A DNA stretch of 64,000 bases. Source: Epiperipatus broadwayi. Taxonomy: Eukaryota > Onychophora > Udeonychophora > Euonychophora > Peripatidae. Made by a program: the position numbers and the translations under genes. The stretch lies in the NCBI GenBank assembly GCA_028023455.1, contig JAQFVV010007262.1, positions 54,877 to 118,876 of the forward strand, written 5' to 3'. This document shows, one piece after another, positions 12,005 to 24,339 of this stretch (positions within the stretch are counted from its first letter, which is position 1; every line of letters starts with the position of its first letter). The notes below the pieces were generated by a model, which was given only the letters and a program-made list of their open reading frames with translations, was not told where the DNA came from and searched no databases.

Positions 12005-12414
12005 AAACTGACACCTAATACCACTTTCCTGTATTAATAGAAATCTATTAATAAGATAATTTCTTAATCTGATGAAACGAGTTGGAATTGATATAAAAGA
12101 GTCACCATTATATAGGACTTTTTTTACATGATTATTTTGGAATCGGACTCATGAATTATTGGAGTATATTTATGGACGTGTTAAAATTGCTAGGATCTAA
12201 TGTTTATTTATATAAAATATAATTAAAAGTATTTCTAATCAAGAATGACCCATGTTTTTATTGGTGAAAGGTGCAGAAAATTTATTTTTTACTTTTTATT
12301 GTATATACGTGAATAAAAGGCTGTATTTTTTTTTTTAAATTTTAATATCTTTTTTATTTTATTATGTGGTTTAAGCTTCCAATTTGATAATTATTCTCAT
12401 AAACATTATATTTA

Positions 12415-13395
12415 TTAATTGGTGGATTCTATGGTTTTTATTGCTGAAGGAGAAATACGATTTTTGTTGCTTTGCCAAATGAAGTTTCTAAATTGTTTAT
12501 TAAAGCTTATGTAAAGATAAAAGCTCAACCCATAGTACGCACTTTCAAATGCGTCAAGCGCCGCTTCTAGATATACAAATACTATTTTCCATTGTGTTCT
12601 GTTTATTGATATTAAAAATCTCATTATAATAGAGGGAGAACAAAATAATAGATACAAAATAATGGTCAAAAGAAATAATGTAATTAAACCCATTTTCCAT
12701 TTCATGCGCTGATCACGTGTTGAAGAAATAATACTTTGCATTCGTTATCGACGTTGAAAAGCCAGTTGCAACTCGATGAGAATGAAAATCTTGAAAACCA
12801 CTATCAGACAAATTGGTACCAATCTCAGAGTAACTTAAATAATAAAAGCAATTCGAATTAAAAATATTCTGTCTATAATATATAAAATAAACGGAACTGT
12901 CCAAACAATGAATAAAAAATGCAGGTTGTAGATAATTTGGGTGGAGTTCTTTTAACGCTATGCAAAGATAAATAGCGATCAATAGCGATGAGCAACAGAG
13001 TGAAATTGCTCACTCCTAGGCAACCATGGTAAATTATGCTTGGGCTTCTGTTTAAAATATAATGTAATACAATGCTATGGAATAAGTTCCATTTATAAGA
13101 TGCAATGTAAGAAATCCAGCTTAATAAAAACAATGATTCGGACACAGCTTGAGATTGCAAATAATCAGACATGCTGTGGATGTTTTTTTTATTGTAACGC
13201 TTGAAAATTATGAAGTTTAAAATATTTCCCACAATTCCAAAACAAATCACAAAAGAAACAATATAATCATGTAAATAAGAAGTCAATAATATAATAGTGC
13301 GACTAATCAAACTAATGCGTTTTCTTGATATGATAAAAAAATGTCTCGATTTGAACTAGGACATCAGTGCCATTCCAAATCAAGCATCCTGCCAT
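12415..13395 (-). pseudogene. Rhodopsin-like GPCR, copy A (broken)
   Basis: The start codon at 13395 corresponds to that of the intact copy (MAGCLIWNGT against MTGCLIWNGT). An early frameshift near 13325 breaks the N-terminus. A second frame, 13310-12873, covers TM1-TM4 with FGIVGNILNFIIFKRYNKK and an intact DRY box (AIDRYLSL). A further shift lies near 12925, in-frame stops occur before and after TM5, and 12741-12415 holds TM6-TM7 to the C-terminus (KNRISPSAIKTIESTN). This C-tail is 10 residues longer than that of the copy at 43079 and probably shows the original end. No introns are visible. The gene is dead, but it informs ancestral residues. Confidence 0.85.
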
Positions 13396-14316
13396 TCTGG
13401 TTTAAATAATATAGGATTAATTTTAAGGGCTACCTAAAATTAAAACAGCTTATTACCTTAAAGCAAGAATATAATATAAAACAATGCATCTTAGTTTTTA
13501 TTTAACCTAAAACTATAAATGAAACCATCTGCTTATTTGTATATATTTTTGAAAAATATTGAAATGATAAAAAAAATTATAATGGATGTTTTCCATGATG
13601 AAGTCATTTCTGCAGGATAAATGTTTCTGACATAACCATTCTGACAGGATGCGATGCATCCATTCTAGCTCAATTGCCATTAAAGAAGAACAATTCCATA
13701 TCAAATAAAAAAACCTCCTTTTCAATGAAATATTATTAATACAGATTCATTTGGTGTCAAAACTTGAATGTTCTAATTTAGTTAATTTATTTCTCCACAT
13801 TGTACAAATGCATGATTCAATTTTAAAGTTTCTTGGAAGTGATTTGAAAACATATGACTTCACTTTGTTTCATATTATTTAAAGTGTTGTTCTTTTTGCC
13901 TTAATCGTCTTATTCTCTAAGTTTCTACTTTGATTAGCCACTTGATTATATTTATATTCTATTGTAGATTAAGTTTTGTTTTTTTTATAGATGATTAAGA
14001 AAGTTAGGGTAAATTAGTTTTCAATCCAAGTCTTTTTATCTTCATTGGGGAAAGTTAGTTATTGCTACCTTACTATTGTTCTTCAATATGTTTATTTAAA
14101 AAAAGATGGCATAATCAGAAAATAGATTGTGACCAACCACTACTATTTAAATGTTTATCTGCTGTTTTGCAATACAAAGGAAGTCATGTATTTGCTGTTT
14201 CTCAGTTTGAATTCAGATATGTATCTTAATTTGATATTTTTTTATATTAAAATTCATTAAATATACTATGATGATTATAGCAAGATCTCAGAAATATTTA
14301 GAATTTTTCCATAATA

Positions 14317-14574
14317 ATGTCTTTTGAAGTACTGGTTATAACTTCAGATTTATCATGCAGCCCAGGATGGATGATAATAAAATATGAAATACTATTGACA
14401 GATCTTTATTTGTTCTTGATGTTGGTTAAATTTGTTATAGGGGACACCAACTTCAGAACTGAAATGTCATTCTACAGGGATTACTTTAGCCTTTCTGTAT
14501 TGTTTATTGATTCTTATCAGTTATTGCTTCCATGTGTAGCTAGAATAAAATATGAACATGAACCTGATAATTAG
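14317..14574 (+). CDS. Uncharacterised 85-residue ORF, conserved in two copies
   Basis: This frame lies about 1 kb upstream of the copy A receptor and points away from it. The matching place in copy C (42102-41863, minus strand) keeps the same reading frame with clear protein similarity: FLMLVKFVIG, EMSFYRDYF and LSVLFI are shared. The copy C version begins later because a TGA replaces a Gly codon upstream. No family is recognised. The hydrophobic stretch FLMLVKFVIG is short. It may be a piece of an old transposon carried by the duplication rather than a gene. Confidence 0.3.
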   Translation: MSFEVLVITSDLSCSPGWMIIKYEILLTDLYLFLMLVKFVIGDTNFRTEMSFYRDYFSLSVLFIDSYQLLLPCVARIKYEHEPDN

Positions 14575-14652
14575 TATGGATCAATTTTAATTAATATAAT
14601 TCTTGGAAAAATAATATCTCCTTTTTTATATATATTATATATATTTTTTTTT

Positions 14653-14658
<6 letters not shown>

Positions 14659-14704
<46 letters not shown>
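14659..14704. repeat. (TA)n microsatellite, left edge of foldback element
   Basis: A T-run followed by about 20 TA units. Equivalent by position to the (TA)n at 41743-41850 in copy C. Confidence 0.9.
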
Positions 14705-14706
<2 letters not shown>

Positions 14707-16219
14707 ATTAAAATAAACTAAACTAGTAATATAAAATCAAAACTAAATTAAAATTACAGACAGAAAAAAATAATATTAAAACACCTAAGGTTTTGTAAGA
14801 GTTTAGTGAAAGAAATAATAAAAAAAAAAACACAATATTAATTAAAACTAACAAATATTCCTCTCCACCAATAAAGAACCTTAAATAAGTTAATTTTAGA
14901 ATCATAAATTTTCAATAATAAACTTAATTTTTTTGATTTCTTTTTAAAGAAGACATAGTTCTCAAAATCAATAGTGTGTGCTTTGGACTAAAAGAGAACT
15001 AAGATTCTATTTTTCCTACTTTTTGAATCTTTATTTTTCTTAAACTCATGTTAAACCTTCTTCAAATAACAAGGAATAAAATATACAAATAGTCTTTCTA
15101 TCAAAAACTTTTGTTTTTAATAATTATTCATGTTTAAATTTCTTATTTAACATTTATATTCACAATAAGAAGAATATGAAAAAATAAAATCATTTCTTTC
15201 TCCTTAAATATTATATTAAATAAAATATTAAAATTCAGAGTCAACAATATCTTTAAAATTGTCGCATCTTTATTTATTTATATTTTGAATTTTGGTCTTT
15301 TGAGATCTGATTATCAGGTTTAATTATAGTCTTAATTCTTTATTTAACTAATCTTTTGGTGATTAGAAATATAGAAACTAATTGTTTATTGTGAGTCATT
15401 TAGTTAAAAGAAAGAATTAAGATCTATAATTAAACCTGATATATCATCTGTATTCATAAAGTATTAAGGAATTATTGTCATAGGAATATTAAATTAAATA
15501 ATTCTAGTGGGGTTGTTTCAAATATCAATTTTATAAAGATTATTTAAGTGTTGGATATCTGTAAATTTGTTAAAAGTATTTTATTTAATAGTAATATTTG
15601 TAGGATGTAAAGGTTAAAGAAAAATATGATTTTATTTCTTTGCATTTAATTGTTTCTTATAAAATTGTGTGTGAAATAGTAAATTGTTTGGAAATAAGAA
15701 AATTGTTGGAAAAGGGGTGTTAATTGAATAATTTATTGAATAATACAAAGGAAGTTTTTGATAGAAAGACTATTTGGTGTGGTATATTTTTTCTTGTTTA
15801 TTTTGTAAGAAGGTTTAATAGGTCAGAGTAGTTTGAGTTTAAATGAAAGAGTAAAGGTTCATAAAAGTAGAGTTAAAAATAGATATCTTAGTTCTGTTGT
15901 ATGTCCATGAAAAGATAAAATATTGATTTTGATGAAGTAAGGTTGTCTTCTTTGAGAGAAATGAAATAAAGAAGAATTAAAGAGTCTTTATTATTGAAAA
16001 TTTATGATTTGAAGAATTAACTTATTTAAGAGTTCTTTAATATTAAGGGTGGATGGGAAGTGAATGGATTTGTGGGTAGTTTTTAATAGTATATATAATG
16101 TGTGTTTTTTTTTATTATTATTATTTCTTTACACTTAGAATCTGCTTGTAAGTGAAACCTTAGGTTGTGTTTTAATATTATTTTTATTTGGTTGTTAATT
16201 TAGATTTGGGGTAGTTTTG
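14705..16219. mobile_element. Long inverted-repeat (foldback-like) element in (TA)n
   Basis: The left and right halves are diverged reverse complements. ctttctatcaaaaac (near 15093) pairs with gtttttgatagaaag (near 15755). aagttaattttagaatcataa (near 14887) pairs with ttatgatttgaagaattaactt (near 16003). gattatcaggtttaattat (15309) pairs with ataattaaacctgatat (15427). The centre is near 15380-15450. The element has no reading frame and is bounded on both sides by (TA)n. It is absent from the matching site in copy C. It resembles non-autonomous foldback or MITE-like DNA elements, but the superfamily is unknown. Confidence 0.65.

Positions 16220-16314
<95 letters not shown>
16220..16314. repeat. 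(TA)n microsatellite, about 47 units
   Basis: A pure TA run. It corresponds to the (TA)n at 34799-34813 beside the copy C LTR element. The shared flank is tataaaggcgctttagcag here and ctgttaaagcacctttata there (reverse complement). Confidence 0.95.
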
Positions 16315-16317
<3 letters not shown>

Positions 16318-18100
16318 GCGCTTTAGCAGACTGACAACATGTTGATTGATAATAGTAAAAGATAAAATCAATTTCACTTCACCGTGGTTATATGCTTTTA
16401 ATCTCTAAATTTACCTAATATATAACTGGTTTTTACCTAAACAATGATACAATTTTATATAGACTTTCATTATTACTAACCAATATTTTTGGAATTATGA
16501 GACATTAAATTAGATTTTGAAATTTATAACAAATGCCCTCGATTCACTTACGTGATTTAAATGTTAACATTCTCTATCTATTACAATGATGACAGAGGCT
16601 ATTGAATTTTATATTGGTGCAAAATTTCATTCTCCTGCCAACTAAAATATGAAATCAGAATAAAACAGATAAGCAAAAAGGCTATAAATTAATGATCAAT
16701 TTTTTTATAAAATCTCAAGCGCACAAGTTCCCACTTTCACGGATAAATTTGTCAGTCAGCTTTGGAAAAAAATATTTTATAGTTTTATAGATTGCTGATC
16801 TTTTTTTACTCAAGATTACATATCATGGCTTTTGATTAAAATGAACATAAAAGCTTTGAAGACAACAAGTTATATTCATTTAAGCATTAGACCTTTTCTC
16901 AATTTTCATTAGCAGAAATTTACATAAAAGATCGGAATATTGCTCCTGTTAAATACCTTACATATATATTCAATCATGAAACTATTAGCTAACATTTTTG
17001 CAACTTAATTTGTTTTTTTGAATCAAACATTTCTGTTATTGAGTTAAAATATCTCTCTTTTCTGGTGTTGCTATTTCTAGGAACATGTAATCTAATCATC
17101 AGTATTATTGCAATTCACTTTTGCTAATTACGTTATGTTCATTGATTTTATTTATGGAAAAGTGACACTAGGACATCAAAGAAGATCAATTCTAATGTGA
17201 TTAAAACATCCGTAGTATAGCAGACAGCAATTTAAGACACCGTCAGAGATATTGGTAAGTATTCCATTTTTTTTTAGACACATTACAGCTAAGTAATAAT
17301 GGTCAGATGCACACCTAGTAGCTCTTTTTACAGACTGCGTAAGGTTAAACTATATATATTACTTTCATCAATGCAGTTGGGAAATTTATAGATAATTAAT
17401 TTTCTTATAATGGTAAATTGCTTGGTTCTCTAAACAGAACGGCAAAATTTTCTTACTCCATTAGAATCCTTTGAGTAAATGTGCTATCTGCATCCTCTAT
17501 CTGCACGAAATACTAGATGAGTGCTAAAACTCTGACTTAACTGGGTGAAAATGGACAGTGAATGCTTTGGGATTATTTTTTTATATAGCCATCAACTTGT
17601 TGGCCACAAAAATGTACTTTTCAAAATTCATAAGCTATTCCATTATTCTAGAGAAAAGTGTTTTTAAAAAATCTCTGCCTTTTCATCTTGTGTCCAAAGT
17701 TTATAATTAGCTAATTTTAAGATCAATGGACTGTTATCGGAGCTGTAGCCTTCACTATTTTAATACCGTGCAAATTAATAAAATCATTTTATTTCATTAA
17801 GGCTTAGACAAAGATGTATTTTCTATAGCAAAATTGAGGTGTAAATCATTATTTTCAGTATCAATTAGAAAACCTTAAGCATACTCATTAAAGCAATTAT
17901 AAACTGCACAAACGTTTTACTGCAAAACAAGGCCCTATGCAATCATAATAACGAGCCTAGTTTACGTGTTTACGTAATGTAAGGTGAAGCAATAAGTATT
18001 ATATGTAATATGTATACAATTTACTATTGTTATTAGCCAATGGGAAATGAATGAGCATTTCAATAGTAAAACAATACATTAGAGATAAGTTTCAGACTTT

Positions 18101-18587
18101 CATACCCTAATATTACATATATATAGACACAGGTATAAATAAGCCTATGTTTCAGTTATTACATTATAGAGATGTCTGCCCAATCCTTGCATATGTATTT
18201 AATGGATTATGTCCTGTACATGTGGGGTTCAGATTGACCTTAGGTCAACATGGGTGTGACAATAATCTCGGCTTCAGGGTGGCCTTTGAGCATTCCATCA
18301 TCAGATTTTCAATTGGATGGACGGTTGAAGAGTTGGAGTGTGGAGTAGATTGAAGCCTGTCCATTAAAGTATGAGGATTGTCTATCTTAATATATATCTG
18401 AGCACTTATAGTATATATGTGTAGAGATGATAATCTGGACCAACTGATGATCGCTGGTTTAGCATGAAATACGTATATTGGTGATTATTTATCTTTTCAA
18501 CATATGTATGTTTAAGTGTATCAGTGTTATTAGATGGAGTGGAGAGTGGTGGGTCGTGTGAAAATCTGTGCTCATACCCTAATATTA
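18101..18587. mobile_element. Spacer flanked by 15-bp direct repeats, possible insertion
   Basis: The 15-mer cataccctaatatta occurs at 18101-18115 and again at 18573-18587. It brackets 457 bp that differ from both neighbouring duplication arms and are somewhat less AT-rich. This is the pattern of a target-site duplication around an inserted element. The interior has no recognised family, and the 68-codon frame at 18147 matches nothing known. It sits exactly between head-to-head copies A and B. Confidence 0.45.
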
Positions 18588-19989
18588 AATTCTACTTTAT
18601 GAAAATCATTATTTCCAAAATTTACTTGATTTATTCGTGGATTTTAGATTTTACTTTAATGCAAACAGTAGCATTAGATAGCCTAGATGGTGTTACCAAG
18701 TCCTCTTATTATATTCTAATATTACTAGTTGCCGCGCTAAATTGATGTCAACTCAAAATCATGTGAATGATATTTTTCAGGTCTTACATTCATTCTTATG
18801 ACGACGGAATTAATCAATATTAGAGCTTGTCAAACCCTTATTTCATCACTAACGTTCTTAAATAATGTTTATCTTTGTAATAGACTACATCATGTCATAA
18901 TATGGCTAGAAATAAAACAAGTTGAACTTGTTTTTTTGGGTCTTCAGATGAAATTTCAGATCTAAACTATTGGATTTTTTTTTAGTAAGCATTCAAAAGT
19001 CCCTATGTGTACTTTAATATAAAGCATCTAAATTAATAATTTTTGTTAGTCATTTATTAGAGTAGGGATTATCCGATGAATAATATTTCTCTCACGCAAT
19101 AGGGACTGGTTTCTATCCACTTTTAACACCAACGATATACAAAAATGGTGTTTGATTCCCAAGATGTGCACTTTGTGCTAAACCATCACACATCTGTGGG
19201 TCCAGATTACAATCCGTTTCACATATATTATTGCTCATGTAAATAGGTTGCAAATTACTACAGTTTTATTGAATTATATTTCTATAATGAAATTTTCACT
19301 ACACCACTTTCATGCAAGTTGGGCCTGGTTTCTATCACTTTTAACCACTTGTGGGGGGGGGTAATAATATATACAGATGAAGAAAGACATGTGAAAAATA
19401 GGTATGATCTCCAAGATGCACCCTTCATGCAGAACCAGTACCCATCAATTGAACCACACCATAATTTTTTACATATAACTTTCTCATTGTTGAGAATATA
19501 TAGATAACAAATTACTACAGTTTAATGAATTTCAGTAGTCATTAAGAGTTAAAATACTTATCTCAAACATTTGGGATTAAATTATTTTAAAGAATGAGTT
19601 ATGGATACAAGTAAGTCTACTTTTGGATTCACTAAAAAGGAGGTTCATGACTGCTTTTCAGACAATGAACATTGTCATTTTGTAATTAGAATAATGATAA
19701 ATGTGGAGCTTCATAATAAAGATATAGAGGCGTAAGATCAACTTTGAATTCGAAGACGTAAAGAAAATCGGACAATTAAAATTGCAAAGGAGATATGAAC
19801 ATTCTCTGATCATGGTTATATTAGATCTTTTAAAAGCATTAAAAGTAATACATGGATCTGAAAAATGATAATCATATAACAGTGACTCTTTAATAATATT
19901 GTGAATGAGTGAATAAAATAAATAAATTACCTTTTGAATAACGCTACAAGAGAGTAATTTAAGATTTAATGATATATACAATTCAGCTC

Positions 19990-20430
19990 TGTATTTAGAT
20001 GGGGGGAAAGACATCGGCTTAATGGAATCAAAATATCTCAAAAAAGGAAAGAGCGCAAGACTTGATCAGATACTTGCAAACATTTAAAAATATTGTAGTA
20101 ATTTGCTAACTTCAAAAATATTTATTTTTTAAAAACTAAATGGATTGTAAAGTTATAATATTAAATCTTACGGATATATTTATCATTCCGTTTTAAAAAT
20201 ATAGGTATTAAAAGCCTAGGTTGCTTCGAGGTATAGAGAATCAAGAAGCTTTATAAACATGATTTTTGCTGCAAGGACAATGCAGAAGATAGTATTTGGA
20301 ACAAAAATGATTTTTATATTAGTTTTATTGATTATATAAAAGCATTTGATTTAATATGAGCAGATTTATGGTATTGTTTGAAATTATATGGTCTTCCATT
20401 AACGATTATTTTTATTAGACAGGTTTTTTA
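19990..20430 (+). pseudogene. Non-LTR retrotransposon RT relic in copy B
   Basis: Broken frames give LMESKYLKKGKSARLDQILANI, which matches the KxGKSxGxDxIxAE block of LINE reverse transcriptases. YRESRSFINMIFAARTMQKI and then FIDYIKAFDLI and WYCLKLYGLPLTIIFIRQVF follow (the FxDYxKAFD block with the first catalytic Asp and its next helix). The order is right for an RTE-like RT. Stops and shifts interrupt every block. The remainder has been deleted relative to copy C. It is inherited from the ancestor of the duplication. Confidence 0.65.
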
Positions 20431-21033
20431 ATGGAAAATGAAATGAACAAACAATCCAATACTTTTAAAAAGGTATTTTATGATACATTTAAACGAGATT
20501 TTGTGGGAGCTAACCTCCATCTACATTATAAAAACTACCTCAAAGACATTTTAGACAAGTATTTGTTTGATTGCCTTTTATTGGAAAGATATAATCGTGA
20601 TTTGGTTACACTGAAGAACTACAATTGCACATGGTATGAAGGAACTTCAGAAAGAAAGATTTTTTTGCATAAAAAATTAAAATGAAGCATGGCAAAATAG
20701 CAAATAATTCACAAATTGATTTGGTTAGTCAATGCAAAATCTTATCTGTAATTTTTTTTTCTTATTGAAATGCTCATTCTTGTTTTCCAATGTCTGGTAA
20801 TAGTAAATTGTATGAATATTACCTATAGTATGTTGCTTATTCTCCATACAGTAAAAATTTCACCTTTCATTACAATAGGTAAATTAAGATCGTTATCATT
20901 GTTGCATACAACCTTATATTGCAGTAAGAAATTTGGTCAGTTACTTACTGTTTTTGTTAAATGTATATGCTGTCTAATTGCTACTGAAAATAATGATTCT
21001 CAGCTCAAATTGGCTATAAAAATACATTTGTGA
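20431..21033 (+). other. Duplicated AT-rich DNA with two short frames
   Basis: Frames 20431-20685 and 20770-21033 are open here, but the matching copy C sequence (32680-33290) has several stops. They look like chance frames in the duplicated block. No family is recognised. Confidence 0.4.
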
Positions 21034-21809
21034 TAAAGGCTTAATGAAATAAAACGGTTTTTAAAAGTGACTTGCAATAATACCGATGGACAGATCATAC
21101 ATTTGCCTAGAAATAGCAACACCAAAAAAGAAAACTATTTTAATTCGATAGTAAACTTTTTGATTAAAAACCAACAAATTATATTGCAAAAGTCTTAGAA
21201 AATAGCTTCATGATTCAATATATGTGGGTTATCTAACAGGGTCAATATTCAAATCTTCTACATAAGATAATGGTAGTAAAAAAATTATTAAACTTGGAAA
21301 AGGTCCAATTTTGAAGTGCATATAACTTGTAGTTTTAAGAGCAATTGTATTCCTTATAATGTATAATCATCATGTAAACTTGATGAAACAAAGGTCATTA
21401 ATGTGGGAAGCAATAAAATCTTTGTCACCATGCTGACTGATTTCTAATTTTGCCACTGAAGACTACGGTTCAAAGATGGAGTTGGTCCATTTGAAATTTT
21501 ATAAAGGAATTAGTCATTTATTTATAGACTTTTTCTCTCATCTCTTTTATTTTGAAATTTTATTAGAGAAGTATTCTCATGTTCTTTGATAAGAGAGTAA
21601 AATTTTGAATTAATGTAATAAATCAATTGTCACTGTAATATCTAGTGTTAATATAATTAAATGATGTGGGGGAATCTAGGGAATTTGCCAAATATTTCAA
21701 AATCTAATTCAGTGAGTCATAATTCCATGACTATTGATTAGTAATAATGAGGGTCTATATAAAATTGTATTGTTGTTTAGTTATTGATCAGTTATATATC
21801 AGGTAAATG

Positions 21810-22197
21810 TCGGTATTAAACCAGTTTGTCGCTAGTGGTTTTCACGAGCCTCATTTTCATCCAATTGCTACTGACTTTTCAACGCAGAAGAAAAATGGCA
21901 CATATTATTTCTTCAACATGTGATCAGCACATAAAACTGGAAAGGGCTTTAATTACATTATTGTTTTTGACTATTATTTTGTATCTATTATTTTGTTCTC
22001 TCTCTATTATAATCAGATTTTTAATGACAGCAAAAAGAATGGAATGGCAGATAGTTTTTAAAAATCTAGAAATGATGCTTGATATAATTGAAAGTGGGTA
22101 TTATGTGTTGAGCTTTTATTTTATAGAAGTTTTAACAAACAGTTTAGAAACTTCCTTTGGAAAAACAACAAAAATCGTATTTCTTCTTCAAAAATAA
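21810..22197 (+). pseudogene. Rhodopsin-like GPCR fragment, copy B (TM5-TM7 only)
   Basis: Similarity to the intact receptor starts abruptly in TM5 (accagtttgtcg against accaatttgtct) and runs to the C-terminus. Readable parts are VVFTSLIFIQLLLTFQRRRK (TM5 and loop), DQHIKLERALITLLFLTIIL (TM6) and IIESGYYVLSFYF (TM7). A frameshift in TM7 changes the tail. TM1-TM4 and the upstream region are missing, so this is an internal-deletion remnant. It has no start of its own and cannot make a receptor. Confidence 0.85.
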
Positions 22198-22994
22198 AAA
22201 AGCATAGATGAGGCCAATAAATAAATGTAATGTTTATGAAAATGGTTATCAAACGTAAGGCTTCAAGTATATAATGAAATAAAAAAGATACAATAAAATG
22301 TAGAAAAAAAAAACTACAGCTTTTTATTTACATATATACACTAAAAAATTTTTTTATTCACCTTTCATCAATGAAAATATAGATCATCCACGATTACAAG
22401 TACATCTAATTACACTTTTTATATATAAATAAACATTAGATCCTAGCAATTTTAAGAAGTCCAAAAATAAACTAAAATCAGATTTCCAAAGAATCATTTA
22501 AATATCCTACTACTTTGTTATATCAATGATGTCTCTATTCAACAGAATAAAAAAAATTATCTGATGAATAGATTGGTGATATTACACGAAACTGGAAACC
22601 TGAGTGTGAATTATTATAATAACATTTTTGAATTTAGTTAGCTACCAGTTTAGAATGCACTCTTCAACATTTTGGTTCCTAAGGGGAGACCTTGCTGACA
22701 AAACCAAGCGCAAAACAAAGTAAGATAATATCACATGGCAATAAGAAATTGGTTCAGATATTTTTTCTTTTTATACATAACAAATTGCAAATTCCATCAA
22801 AAAGTAAAAAATAAACATGTAAATTTTATAGAACGAAGCTCAATAATAAAAATAATTTATCTCAAGAATTTAAAGTATCTATCATATAAATAATTAGAAA
22901 ATGATCCAAAAAACTGGCAAAAAAAAACATGACCAAAAGTGAAATTACTACCACAACCAAATATGAAATAATATTTTGCACCTACTATTAGTAA

Positions 22995-23377
22995 GAGCAA
23001 TATGCAGACTTCAGACAACTTAAAGAAGTATGGAGGAATGCATGTTGGGAGTAACAAGAAGAGATCGAAAACGAATTATATGGTTAAGAGAAACAAAGAG
23101 GTATTATTGATCTCATTGAAAAAAATAAAAGACTGAATTGGAGTTGGGTTGGGCATATTGCTAAAAGAGGTGATAATAGATGGACAATAAAAATCTTAAA
23201 CTGGATTCCAAGAGATTGTAAAAAGCCCAGAAAGAGACTCCATGTGAGATGAATAGATGAAATAAGAAAATGTGCAGATGTGATGTGGAGAAGAGAAGCT
23301 AAATATTGGAGAAACTGGATTAAATATGGGGAGAACTTCATTCTGCAGTGGATTGATAATAGTTGAAAATGATGATG
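22995..23377 (+). mobile_element. 5'-truncated RTE-like LINE, 383 bp, with 8-bp target duplication
   Basis: Conceptual translation gives MLGVTRRDRKRI, NWSWVGHIAKRGDNRWTIKI and KKPRKRL, then WRREAKYWRNW, the conserved C-terminal tail of RTE-type LINE polyproteins. An in-frame TGA interrupts the RW block. The 3' end is a short GAT-repeat tail. The insertion is flanked by attagtaa at 22987-22994 and 23378-23385. The matching site in copy A (complement near 11550) has only one copy (attaataa). So this is a clean, 5'-truncated retrotransposition into copy B after the duplication. Confidence 0.85.
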
Positions 23378-23645
23378 ATTAGTAAATGCCCATAAAACAT
23401 TAGTTTAATCACATGAACACAACAAAAAATTCAAATGCTTCTGAATATCATAATTTCAGATATATTAATAATTAGAAAATGAACTTTCAAAAATAAAGCG
23501 TACGATTATTTATTCAGAAATATTATTAAATTTACCACTTCCTTTGTTTTGTGGTAATATCTTATATAAATGCGATTTATCCTCTCCACTTTGAAGCTTT
23601 TTGCAAAAAAATATTATTGTATATATATGGACCGTCAATCTTATA

Positions 23646-24339
23646 TTTTGACTGTTCTGCAATCATCCTCAGAGCTATTTTATAATGAAACAAGATAAAA
23701 TACATACCTAGAAAAACAATTCCATAAAAATGTAAACAATAAAATTAATAAAATAATAAAAAACAACACAAAATATAACAAAATGCAATAAAACTGATAT
23801 AAATATAATCAAAACCAAATAAAATAATTCAGGTTATATAAAAATTACATCTAAAATAAATATAAATTATACATGTGTATTCCTGACTATATATATACTT
23901 ATTCATGAATAACTATTAATTTAAATATATTTTTTGTTATTATTATTTTTAGTAATCCCCTAATTATGTCTATTCCTTTTAAATTTAAACTTTAATTTTG
24001 TTATCTCCACATTGATAAAATATTTATTATTTTCTTTTCGATAAATTTTCAATTGAACTCTAATTCATTTATTAAACTAATTATTTTACTTAATCACTTA
24101 GTTTTAAAATAATATAATTTCAAATTAATTAAATGATGGAGCTTAAAAAATAATTATTAGAGAACTTGTGATATATTTAAAAACAAAAAACAATGTCTTG
24201 TAAAATGATGCCTTATAGATGAGGATATAAAAATTAAAATCTCTACCCAAGAAAAGTTCTTCATTACAACCTAAATGTTATGGTTTGCATAACATGCATA
24301 AAACATAGTGGTCTATTATATGTACTATAGACTGTCTCA
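23646..24339. other. AT-rich DNA upstream of the Penelope relic
   Basis: No frame is readable. It may contain the 5' part of the Penelope-like element. Confidence 0.4.

Larger units (their letters stand above)
11285..18097 (-). repeat. GPCR segmental duplication, copy A (inverted)
   Basis: Read on the minus strand it matches copy C over 33020-34800 and 41860-44020, and copy B over 20745-23645. Shared landmarks include gaatcgagggcatttgt (34566, complement near 16535), catgttgattgataat (16338, complement near 34760) and the receptor itself. It is interrupted by the foldback element at 14705-16219. It lies head-to-head with copy B across a 0.5-kb spacer, forming a large imperfect inverted repeat. 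Confidence 0.85.
18588..23645 (+). repeat. GPCR segmental duplication, copy B (direct)
   Basis: It matches copy C from 29850 onward. Shared blocks include gcaaacagtagcattagatag (near 18660 and 29910), the aaaggaaagagcgca block (near 20042 and 31517) and gttatatatcaggtaaatg (near 21790 and 34684). Compared with C it lacks about 790 bp of the LINE relic (C 31890-32680). It also lacks everything between 34700 and the fifth transmembrane segment of the receptor. Its 3' flank matches copy A down to 11285. Confidence 0.85.

Noticed and set aside
12713-12982. 89-codon minus-strand ORF within copy A receptor
   Set aside because: Wrong frame of the receptor. The correct frame reads FIVWTVPFILYI there but is broken by stops.
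16195-16377. Minus-strand ORF of Tyr-Ile repeats
   Set aside because: It is only the translation of the (TA)n microsatellite.
23084-23341. 85-codon minus-strand ORF
   Set aside because: Antisense of the RTE-like LINE tail, whose sense frame matches a known protein family.
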